A stretch of 7,926 nt of DNA, from the NCBI RefSeq assembly GCF_902491705.1, contig NZ_CABUIW010000076.1, forward strand, positions 1 through 7,926, in the 5' to 3' direction. How positions within the stretch are numbered: the first letter of the stretch is position 1; each line of letters opens with the position of its first letter. The position numbers were made by a program, and so were the translations under genes. Below are positions 1 to 5,584 of this stretch, piece after piece. This DNA comes from an uncultured Lactobacillus sp. (GTDB lineage: Bacteria; Bacillota; Bacilli; Lactobacillales; Lactobacillaceae). Below the pieces are notes generated by a model, which was not told where the DNA came from, searched no databases, and worked only from the letters and a program-made list of their open reading frames with translations.

Positions 1-199
1 AAACCGACAGAATAAAGGAACTGATAAGGTAGCCTAAGGCAATACTGATAAAGAGCAAAAAGAGTTTCAATTTTCCAGTATTTTCAATCGGATTTTTGAT
101 AATCTTCGCCCAATCAAAGAGGCTAATCAGCATATGGTAGCTCAATCCTATAAATACAAGGTGACTCGCCAAAGTGACGAATTGATTAATAATAGTCAT
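1..199 (-). CDS. DUF1146 / YwzB-type small membrane protein (3' end outside window)
   Basis: This is an open frame of 66 codons from ATG at 199, running off the left edge. The protein starts MTIINQFVTLASHLVFIGLS, and a second hydrophobic stretch (KLKLFLLFISIALGYLISSF) follows a central FDWAKIIKNP segment. Two TM helices, a short basic connector and the GYLISSF ending are what I expect of the DUF1146/YwzB family, usually about 75-80 residues, so only around ten residues are missing. The function of the family is unknown. From memory, in mitis-group streptococci this gene lies directly upstream of murA, epuA and endA; none of these is visible here. It has its own promoter, and the start codon coincides with the predicted transcription start. 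The family assignment is fairly secure; the neighbours are inferred. Confidence 0.75.
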   Translation of the reverse strand, partial: MTIINQFVTLASHLVFIGLSYHMLISLFDWAKIIKNPIENTGKLKLFLLFISIALGYLISSFILSV

Positions 200-205
200 G
201 GTACT

Positions 206-214
206 ATTATACCA
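206..214 (-). promoter_or_regulatory. Extended -10 promoter for the DUF1146 gene (leaderless)
   Basis: The minus strand reads TGGTATAAT, an extended -10 (TG-N-TATAAT) with the hexamer at 211-206. Six bases (AGTACC) separate the hexamer from the ATG at 199, so the A of the start codon falls at the expected +1. No good -35 is present at 17-nt spacing (TGTTTT), which fits an extended -10 promoter. No Shine-Dalgarno sequence can exist on such a transcript. Confidence 0.65.
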
Positions 215-278
215 TAGAAAGCTAAGCTAAAACATAAAAAGAGGGTGAGACAGTTCTAAACATTTATCATATACAATC

Positions 279-328
279 AAAAAACTTCCCTTAATATCTG
301 TTTCTAGAGAACAGCTTTAGGGAAGTTT
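279..328 (-). terminator. Rho-independent terminator of the polysaccharide operon
   Basis: The arms AAACTTCCCT (282-291) and AGGGAAGTTT (319-328) form a perfect 10-bp stem. A smaller inner stem lies in the loop (CTGTT 298-302 with AACAG 310-314). On the minus strand the stem runs straight into six T residues (284-279), so it terminates minus-strand transcription. It lies about 190 nt past the GH8 stop codon and just before the DUF1146 promoter, separating the two units. The plus strand lacks a T tract after the stem. Confidence 0.8.
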
Positions 329-520
329 CTAAGTTATTCGTGATTAATAACTACTTTGTAATTTTTCTTAATACTCTAGCTATTTAAAAGACTTTTATCA
401 ATTAACGTTCTTAAATACTGAAAAAGAATACAATCACCATCTCATATTAATAGCTCAATAGTATACCTTCAAATTTACTTAAAGTATTCTTCTATTCAAA
501 CTAAATACTATAATGATAAT

Positions 521-1624
521 TTAAAAAAATTCCATGGTAACCAAAGTAATAATTGCAGAATCATAATAATTATTTACTGGTAGGTTCTGCATAAAAACTA
601 TTTTATTTTGCTGAACCAATTTCAAATATCCTGAATCTTTATCAGCTGCAAGAGCAATTGGTGCTTTAAAACATGCAGCCTGATGGTCATCTAAAAAATT
701 ACCATCTAAATTATAATTAGAAAAAATATTCTTCTGTGTCATGAAGAAATCCAATAGCTTACTGAGGACTCTCTGACTCTTTTCATCGTTACTTTGTGTA
801 AGATTGTATGGAAGACGACAAGCGTTATAAGAATAAGTAGAGTCAAACTGGGAGGAGATAGTATGAGGCTTAACATTACGAACTCCCGATTGGTCAACCC
901 AGATAAAATCTGGAATTAATCCGGTTTCTGTTTGAGAACTAATTGTTTCCAGACTGCTTAACATCTTATCGCTAATACTCAACCATTTTTTATCTTTAGT
1001 AACTTCATAAAATGATTGGAATTGCTTTGGTAAAGCATCAGATGTTCTCATTAGATTATAATACTTTGAATCTCTGTTTGCCCAGTTCCCAACAGTTAAG
1101 ATTCCAGTATTTTCATTATAATTATATTTGAGAATATCCTGCAAGATAGCCTTAGACTGCGTTTGATACTCGTCTTTCTGACTTGGCCACTGTTTTGAGG
1201 CTTCAATTAAAGCATAAGCAATATAAAGATCTCCGTCCGTTGCATTGTGTTCGTCAACATTTTTAGAACTCTTTTGAACAATTTGTTCCCAAGACATCAA
1301 TTGACTTCCTTCAATACGATGAGATAAATAATATTTGTAGAGTCTTTCAAAATCTTGTTGACTCGCTAGACCTTTCTGAGCCGCTCTAACAGTTATTAGC
1401 ATCCCGTAACTTTGGGACTCCGAGAGTACAATGTCCTTATCTTTATCATTTGTAGTTTTGATATAAGCTTCATTACCATCTTTTACTACGAAGTGTCTCT
1501 CCCACTGTTGGTAAATCCTATTACGAATATCTGTCTTGGTTTTAATTCTTACTGAAAACATCAAAAAAACAAATAGACCAAGGGTTACTATAAACCAAAA
1601 ATATTTAAAGTATTTTATTTTCAT
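521..1624 (-). CDS. Membrane-anchored GH8 glycoside hydrolase (BcsZ/PssZ-like)
   Basis: Last gene of the operon. It probably cleaves the exopolysaccharide outside the membrane, as BcsZ does for cellulose. I prefer the ATG at 1624 (367 aa) because AGGAG sits five bases upstream; an in-frame GTG at 1630 overlaps that Shine-Dalgarno. Residues 6-25 form a signal anchor, and the rest is the catalytic domain. The general-acid motif is LSESQSYGML (Glu69). ATDGDLYIAYALIEASKQW matches the classic GH8 signature. Where most GH8 enzymes have the catalytic-base Asp (YDAxRxP), this protein reads SYNACRLP, with Asn267. From family knowledge, Asn at that site marks the GH8b group, which includes chitosanases using another acidic residue as base, so a hexosamine substrate fits. 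The length is normal for the family. Membership is secure; substrate and activity are inferred. Confidence 0.9.
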   Translation of the reverse strand: MKIKYFKYFWFIVTLGLFVFLMFSVRIKTKTDIRNRIYQQWERHFVVKDGNEAYIKTTNDKDKDIVLSESQSYGMLITVRAAQKGLASQQDFERLYKYYLSHRIEGSQLMSWEQIVQKSSKNVDEHNATDGDLYIAYALIEASKQWPSQKDEYQTQSKAILQDILKYNYNENTGILTVGNWANRDSKYYNLMRTSDALPKQFQSFYEVTKDKKWLSISDKMLSSLETISSQTETGLIPDFIWVDQSGVRNVKPHTISSQFDSTYSYNACRLPYNLTQSNDEKSQRVLSKLLDFFMTQKNIFSNYNLDGNFLDDHQAACFKAPIALAADKDSGYLKLVQQNKIVFMQNLPVNNYYDSAIITLVTMEFF

Positions 1625-1632
1625 ATACACTC

Positions 1633-2943
1633 CTATTCTGCAAAACGTTTAGTTTTAACCCATGTTGTTCCTTCACGGTGAAGAACTTTATCCATGATAA
1701 TAGACCACAACGAATCTAAAGAAACAATAATGAACAACTGTGCGTAACTAAAATAAGAGAGAATCGCTAGCCAAACTTGCTTACTTGTCGCTTGTCCGAA
1801 TTGCGATGCTAACGCAACATTGATTTGTAATAAATACAAACCAATCATTAATAGCCAATTAAATAACATCAATTGAGCTATGTATATATTACTTGCATCA
1901 AATGCAAACGGAATTTGTATAGTAGGAAAGAAAGGATGTAAAATAATAGCTAAAACATTGGCAAAGAAAATTAAATCTGATAAGACAATCGCTCCATTAA
2001 ACCAGAAGAAAATACAAGAGTAATTAGCAACTTCTAGTTTTACTCGCCAATTTCCTTTACCGAACAAGTGTTTAAAATTTGATAAAACAACTTCGTAATT
2101 ACCTTTGGCCCAACGTTTTCGTTGCATATAGTAACTTTTAAGGGTCTCAGGTTCTTGTTGAAACGCCTCGGAATTATATGCCAATGCAATTAATTTACCG
2201 CTTTGCATAATCTTGAAGGAAATATCTGTATCTTCTGTTAAAGCACCATTTCTCCAACCACCAATACTTTTTACAAAATCAGTTTGAATAATAAAATTAG
2301 TACCTGGAATACGACCTATTTTAAACAAATGCCACATTCCAACATGGTGTACACGTTGCGTTACGACAATTTCTTGATTTATACAACGTGTTAAGAAATT
2401 TTGTTTTGCATTTCTTGTTTTATTCCGTCCAAAAGCAGCTACTCTTCTTTCTGGATCTTTTAAAACTTCCTTAACTAAAAAGTAAAGTGCATTCTTTTCA
2501 GGCATGGCATCCGCATCATAAATACAAATATAATCACCTTCTGCCATCTTGAGCGCATCATTAAGAACACCCGCTTTTCCACCAGTTCCTTTGCGGTTAA
2601 TAATTGTGATATTACGCCCTTCATATTCTGGTAATGCCTGAACAGATAGACACTCTTCATAAGTACTATCTGAACAATTGTCCGCAAATAAAAGTAACTC
2701 AACTTTGTCATGTGGATAATTCAAATTTAATATAGCTTTTGCAGTCTGTGCAATAACGACATCTTCATTATGTGCTGGGACGACAATAGTAACCTTCGGA
2801 TAATAAGGCAATGCTTTCTTATCTACTTTAAAATCACTATGCTTTAGCCAAAAATGAACACCAGAAACTAGGATAACTACTCCCCAAATTAAAGAAATCC
2901 AAATCGATACTAGCGTAAAAATCATTAAAAATTGACTAACCAT
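1633..2943 (-). CDS. Processive family-2 glycosyltransferase (polysaccharide synthase, PgaC/BcsA-like)
   Basis: Membrane synthase expected to polymerise an N-acetylhexosamine from a UDP-sugar and export the chain. I place the start at ATG 2943 (436 aa), where AAGGCGGTGG precedes it; the in-frame ATG at 2979 has no Shine-Dalgarno and lies inside the upstream small gene. One N-terminal TM segment (about residues 3-29) precedes a cytosolic GT2 domain with all processive-synthase motifs: FAD (Asp88), YDAD (Asp143, Asp145), LTED (Asp238) and QRKRW (274-278). Several C-terminal TM segments follow (about 308-336, 350-380, 392-418), ending in TTWVKTKR, as in Gram-positive PgaC/IcaA-type synthases. 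There is no PilZ domain, so any nucleotide control must come through a partner. It overlaps the 46-aa gene by 8 bases and precedes the GH8 gene closely. The product (ManNAc polymer) is inferred from the epimerase gene. Confidence 0.93.
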   Translation of the reverse strand: MVSQFLMIFTLVSIWISLIWGVVILVSGVHFWLKHSDFKVDKKALPYYPKVTIVVPAHNEDVVIAQTAKAILNLNYPHDKVELLLFADNCSDSTYEECLSVQALPEYEGRNITIINRKGTGGKAGVLNDALKMAEGDYICIYDADAMPEKNALYFLVKEVLKDPERRVAAFGRNKTRNAKQNFLTRCINQEIVVTQRVHHVGMWHLFKIGRIPGTNFIIQTDFVKSIGGWRNGALTEDTDISFKIMQSGKLIALAYNSEAFQQEPETLKSYYMQRKRWAKGNYEVVLSNFKHLFGKGNWRVKLEVANYSCIFFWFNGAIVLSDLIFFANVLAIILHPFFPTIQIPFAFDASNIYIAQLMLFNWLLMIGLYLLQINVALASQFGQATSKQVWLAILSYFSYAQLFIIVSLDSLWSIIMDKVLHREGTTWVKTKRFAE

Positions 2944-3076
2944 GTTCCACCGCCTTGAAATTATGGGAAACACGTTCATAGATAATTGTATACTGGATAA
3001 ATAAAACTATGAAAGTAATAACAAAAAGAAGACTAATAGATAAAGCAAATACAAAAAACAAATTAGTAATGGTCAT
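2936..3076 (-). CDS. 46-residue single-TM peptide, candidate synthase accessory subunit
   Basis: I found this small gene by reading the gap between its neighbours; I do not recognise its family. ATG at 3076 follows AGGGGGA by seven bases, and that Shine-Dalgarno starts on the last base of the upstream stop codon region. The peptide begins MTITNLFFVFALSISLLFV, has one long hydrophobic helix (about residues 6-28) and a short polar tail containing Arg35 and Lys41, ending EHG. Its stop overlaps the glycosyltransferase start (ATGGTTAG), which implies translational coupling and near-equal dosage with the synthase. Small TM partners are common among synthase-dependent systems (PgaD/IcaD, for example), though those are larger and no homology is claimed. 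Strong ribosome site, overlap and membrane composition together support a real gene. Confidence 0.75.
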   Translation of the reverse strand: MTITNLFFVFALSISLLFVITFIVLFIQYTIIYERVSHNFKAVEHG

Positions 3077-3087
3077 AATTTTTCCCC

Positions 3088-3876
3088 CTAATATTCAACA
3101 ATTATATCTGTCTCTAGTTGACGGTTTAAATTGCTAATTAACTCACTATAATCATCAAATTTTTTTAAATTATTCTTATTAATTTCAAGAAATCCTGTCT
3201 GAAATTGAATACTTTGATGATTATTTCCCCAATCGAATGTTATCCCTTTTAACTGTCTTTCAAGACTATCTTTATAAAAATCATTTAAGTTTCTTGAATC
3301 ATTTTTTGATAAAATTAAGAAACTTCCATCAGCAACATAAAAAATTTGCTCAAAACGATTCAACTGTTTTGAAATTTTAAGATAAATACTAGTAATCAAA
3401 TGATTATATTCTCGAGGATCCAATTCAAAAAACTGTTCTTCATGAGAATAATGAATCAAAAGCGCATTAATAAATTTATTCTCATTCAATTTAATTTCTT
3501 TTAATACTGCTTGATAAGATTTTCTAGCTTTTCTTTCCTCAATTTGAACAGAAGAAATATATTTATAAAAATAAGACTTAATCTTTGATAAAATTCCAAG
3601 CAACAAAGGAAAACTAAAAATAAGTACTAAAGTATCTTGAAGTGATATATAGACAACACCACTAACCAAAATAAAAATACTTAAAGCAAAACTTAAAATT
3701 ATCATCCAGGTAATCAGAAGTTCAGATAAAAAACATACTGCGCCAATACCTAGAACAAGAAGGATAGACTCAAACATAAAGTACTCAGGATTGAATTGAT
3801 AACAATAAGAAAACAATAAAGCTTCAAAGAAAATCAAAAATAAAATCCAATACCAGACTTTTTTATCTTTTTTCAC
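3088..3876 (-). CDS. Four-TM protein with degenerate GGDEF-like domain, candidate synthase regulator
   Basis: 262 aa, starting at GTG 3876, nine bases after AAGGGGGAG embedded in the last codons of the epimerase gene. Four TM helices (about 8-27, 35-51, 53-75, 77-97) are followed by a charged helical linker (108-135) and a domain patterned like a GGDEF fold (137-262). The turn IFYVADGSFLIL (179-190) aligns with RYGGDEFxIL, giving ADGSF instead of GGDEF. The metal-binding segment reads ALLIHYSHEEQF, without the Asp residues of a cyclase, and the inhibitory-site position reads NRFE instead of RxxD. It therefore cannot be expected to make c-di-GMP and lacks the classic binding site. Listeria PssE and Pseudomonas PelD are systems where degenerate GGDEF proteins act as receptors; by analogy this may control the synthase. 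The fold call is from pattern only. Confidence 0.68.
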   Translation of the reverse strand: MKKDKKVWYWILFLIFFEALLFSYCYQFNPEYFMFESILLVLGIGAVCFLSELLITWMIILSFALSIFILVSGVVYISLQDTLVLIFSFPLLLGILSKIKSYFYKYISSVQIEERKARKSYQAVLKEIKLNENKFINALLIHYSHEEQFFELDPREYNHLITSIYLKISKQLNRFEQIFYVADGSFLILSKNDSRNLNDFYKDSLERQLKGITFDWGNNHQSIQFQTGFLEINKNNLKKFDDYSELISNLNRQLETDIIVEY

Positions 3877-3878
3877 AC

Positions 3879-5030
3879 CTAATCTCCCCCTTCATGGAAC
3901 TCTGAAACAGAATCTGCTAAATTAAAGTACACTTTAATAGCTTGAACTATTCTTTCAGCTGCTTTTCCATCACCATAAGGATTGGGAGCCTCAGACATTT
4001 CTTTATATAGAGCTTCATCTGTTAAAAGCGACTCCATTGCTTCTTTCACTTTTTTTGTATCTGTCCCGACAAGTTTCAGTGTCCCAGCTTTAACACCTTC
4101 TGGACGTTCCGTTGTATCTCGTAATACTAAGACAGGCTTCCCAAGTGAGGGAGCTTCTTCTTGAACACCACCTGAATCCGACATAATAAAATAACTTCTA
4201 GATGCTAAATTATGGAAATCAAAAACATCCAAAGGAGCAATTAGATGAATTCTATCATGGTCACCCAAAACTTCTTTCGCTACTGCTTGTACAGAGGGAC
4301 TCAAATGAACAGGATAAACTACTTCAATCTCAGGATGGTTATCAACCATTAGTCGAAGAGTTTTGAATACTCGATGCATTGGCTCACCTTGATTTTCTCT
4401 ACGGTGCATCGTTACTAAAATAATCTTTCTTCTATCATCAATTTTATCTAGAACTTCATGATAATAATTATCTTTAACTGTTAGTTTTAGGGCATCTATC
4501 GCTGTATTACCAGTGACATAAATAGCCTCTTTTTTATGATTTTCTGACAATAAATTAGCCTTACTTTCTTGAGTAGGTGCAAAATATAAATCAGAAAAGC
4601 TATCAGTCATCTGACGGTTCATTTCCTCTGGATATGGTGAATATTTATCGTATGTTCTAAGTCCAGCCTCAACATGGCCGATACTTACTTTATTGTAAAA
4701 TGCAACTAAGCCGGCAGCAAAAGTTGTTGTTGTATCACCATGAACTAAAACCAAATCAGGTTTTTCTTTTCTTACAACAGGATCAAATTTAGACAAAATT
4801 TTAGAAGTAATTTCCTGAAGCGATTGATTTTTCCCCATGATATCCAAATCATAATCAGGAACTATTTCAAAAGTATCCAAAACTTGATCAAGCATCTGAC
4901 GATGTTGTGCTGTCACCACTGTAATAGTATTAATAGTTTCTTGATGTTTTTTCAACTCAAGAATTAACGGCGCCATTTTTATTGCCTCTGGCCTCGTTCC
5001 AAAGACAACCATAATATTTAATTTTCCCAT
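3879..5030 (-). CDS. wecB: UDP-N-acetylglucosamine 2-epimerase, non-hydrolysing (WecB/MnaA family)
   Basis: First gene of the operon. It interconverts UDP-GlcNAc and UDP-ManNAc in the cytosol, supplying ManNAc donors. At 383 aa it is full length. Visible family motifs are FGTRPEAIKMAP (10-21), HGDTTTT with Asp99, GHVEAGLRTYD with Glu121, PYPEEMNRQ (Glu135/Glu136), TMHRREN with His209, and the uracil/phosphate-binding MSDSGGVQEEAPSLGKPV (Ser286, Glu291, Glu292) followed by RDTTERPEG. All catalytic positions known from Bacillus and E. coli enzymes appear intact. ATG at 5030 follows AGGGGGA by five bases. The gene ends two bases before the GTG of the GGDEF-like gene, whose ribosome site lies within its final codons. 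Its lead position suggests the polymer made by this operon contains ManNAc. Confidence 0.97.
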   Translation of the reverse strand: MGKLNIMVVFGTRPEAIKMAPLILELKKHQETINTITVVTAQHRQMLDQVLDTFEIVPDYDLDIMGKNQSLQEITSKILSKFDPVVRKEKPDLVLVHGDTTTTFAAGLVAFYNKVSIGHVEAGLRTYDKYSPYPEEMNRQMTDSFSDLYFAPTQESKANLLSENHKKEAIYVTGNTAIDALKLTVKDNYYHEVLDKIDDRRKIILVTMHRRENQGEPMHRVFKTLRLMVDNHPEIEVVYPVHLSPSVQAVAKEVLGDHDRIHLIAPLDVFDFHNLASRSYFIMSDSGGVQEEAPSLGKPVLVLRDTTERPEGVKAGTLKLVGTDTKKVKEAMESLLTDEALYKEMSEAPNPYGDGKAAERIVQAIKVYFNLADSVSEFHEGGD

Positions 5031-5034
5031 TAAA

Positions 5035-5041
5035 TCCCCCT
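5035..5041 (-). promoter_or_regulatory. AGGGGGA Shine-Dalgarno of wecB
   Basis: AGGGGGA lies five bases before ATG 5030. The same seven bases precede the GGDEF-like gene (3891-3885) and the 46-aa gene (3089-3083), while the last two genes use different ribosome sites. A run of five G residues in place of AGGAGG is unusual. Confidence 0.8.
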
Positions 5042-5352
5042 ATAACCTATACAAAATCAATATAATATTGACATATAAAACTTTACATAAACACTTTATT
5101 TTTCCAAACAAAATAGATAAAACTATTTATCTTTTAAAAAAAGCACTAAAGGGTATACTCTTATCATTGGTCTTCTTAAGTAAGTTATGTAAAGTAGATA
5201 AAGAAAAAAGGTCTCAATAAAAGACAATCATAACTAATAAAATCAAGAAATTAAGACAAAAGAATCCTAAATGTAAAGCATCAAAAGATAGTAATATTAG
5301 AAACCATTTTAATCTTTACTTCCCAATTTAAAAAATAGACTATTTGATAAAT
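5042..5352. other. AT-rich gene-free spacer between leader terminator and wecB
   Basis: About 310 bases without a credible gene on either strand. Apart from the palindrome at 5057-5071, it holds a weak inverted repeat at 5116-5132 (AGATAAA / TTTATCT). No consensus promoter is evident, which matters because the terminator upstream would otherwise stop transcription of the operon from the strong promoter. Confidence 0.5.
5057..5071. promoter_or_regulatory. 15-bp palindrome upstream of wecB, possible operator
   Basis: On the minus strand TCAATAT and ATATTGA flank a single T, a 7+1+7 inverted repeat ending 27 bases before the wecB start. A weak promoter (TTTATG at 5091-5086, 18-nt gap, TATTAT at 5067-5062) would have its -10 inside the palindrome, an arrangement typical of a repressor site. 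In DNA this AT-rich, chance is a real alternative. Confidence 0.3.
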
Positions 5353-5410
5353 AAAAAAACTGCAGGACAAAAAACGCTTTGCTAATAAAAGTGCTTTTGA
5401 ATCCAGCAGT
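5353..5410 (-). terminator. Rho-independent terminator (attenuator) 320 nt upstream of wecB
   Basis: On the minus strand ACTGCTGGA (5410-5402) pairs with TCCTGCAGT (5367-5359), nine positions with one T·T mismatch. An inner CAAAA/TTTTG helix extends it, and seven T residues (5359-5353) follow. The T tract fixes the direction as minus. It stands between the only strong promoter and wecB. Confidence 0.68.
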
Positions 5411-5414
5411 ATTG

Positions 5415-5432
5415 CTAACTTATATATTTCAT
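5415..5432 (-). CDS. Candidate five-codon leader ORF (MKYIS)
   Basis: ATG at 5432 is preceded by GGGGAG with an eight-base spacing, an excellent ribosome site for so short an ORF. Its TAG is five bases before the first arm of the terminator, so a ribosome at or paused near this stop would cover the 5' arm and could favour readthrough. Such an ORF could also arise by chance; the good spacing and position are the only support. Confidence 0.3.
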   Translation of the reverse strand: MKYIS

Positions 5433-5453
5433 AATAACTTCTCCCCATTTTAA

Positions 5454-5478
5454 AGAGCGTCCCCTTTACTTACGCTCT
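5454..5478 (-). promoter_or_regulatory. Hairpin directly downstream of the 24-codon leader ORF
   Basis: AGAGCGT and ACGCTCT form a perfect 7-bp stem with an 11-base loop (AAGTAAAGGGG) that exposes GGGG. The stem begins four bases after the leader ORF stop, so a terminating ribosome would melt it. Confidence 0.5.
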
Positions 5479-5482
5479 ATCC

Positions 5483-5557
5483 CTATCTTATAAACTGAAA
5501 CATCGGAATGACATACCTATCCAACATCATGTAGCAATAAACACAGATAAGTTGCAT
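5483..5557 (-). CDS. Candidate 24-codon leader peptide
   Basis: ATG at 5557 follows AAGGGGG by four bases. The peptide begins MQLICVYCYMMLDRY and ends FQFIR: hydrophobic, with two Cys, three Tyr and four Met residues. I do not recognise it. The AAGGGGGTTAAA segment carrying its ribosome site and the A of its ATG is the 3' arm of an 11-bp hairpin (5584-5557), so translation would depend on opening that hairpin. Its stop codon sits against a second hairpin. This is the layout of a regulatory leader peptide, but coding potential cannot be tested from one sequence. Confidence 0.38.
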   Translation of the reverse strand: MQLICVYCYMMLDRYVIPMFQFIR

Positions 5558-5584
5558 TTAACCCCCTTCCCCAAAGGGATTAAA
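5557..5584 (-). promoter_or_regulatory. Hairpin sequestering the leader-ORF ribosome site
   Basis: TTTAATCCCTT (5584-5574) pairs with AGGGGGTTAAA (5567-5557) through eleven positions, two of them G·U, around the loop TGGGGA. The 3' arm contains the Shine-Dalgarno and the first base of the start codon of the 24-codon ORF. Confidence 0.55.

Larger units (their letters stand above)
200..520. other. Non-coding gap between GH8 gene and DUF1146 gene
   Basis: These 321 bases contain no credible ORF. They hold the terminator at 279-328 and the extended -10 promoter at 206-214. The stretch 239-262 (AGAGGGTGAGACAG and following) resembles the termini of small streptococcal repeats such as RUP, but no partner end is visible, so I do not call a repeat. 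Bases 330-520 are AT-rich without visible structure. Confidence 0.6.

Noticed and set aside
239..262. RUP-like repeat terminus
   Set aside because: Only a short resemblance to the GAGGGTGGGAC-type ends is present and no matching inverted end is visible.
2475..2711. 78-codon minus-strand ORF inside the glycosyltransferase gene
   Set aside because: It lies wholly within the synthase catalytic domain in another frame, has no ribosome site or recognisable domain, and is a shadow of that gene.
3982..4164. 60-codon plus-strand ORF opposite the epimerase gene
   Set aside because: Antisense to conserved epimerase codons, Ser-rich as expected from a complement, and without start signals.
5281..5448. 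55-codon ORF starting MGRSYYEIYK in the leader region
   Set aside because: It runs straight through the terminator stem and T tract, and its only ribosome site (AAAGGGG) is 12 bases away inside a hairpin. The terminator is the simpler reading of this DNA.
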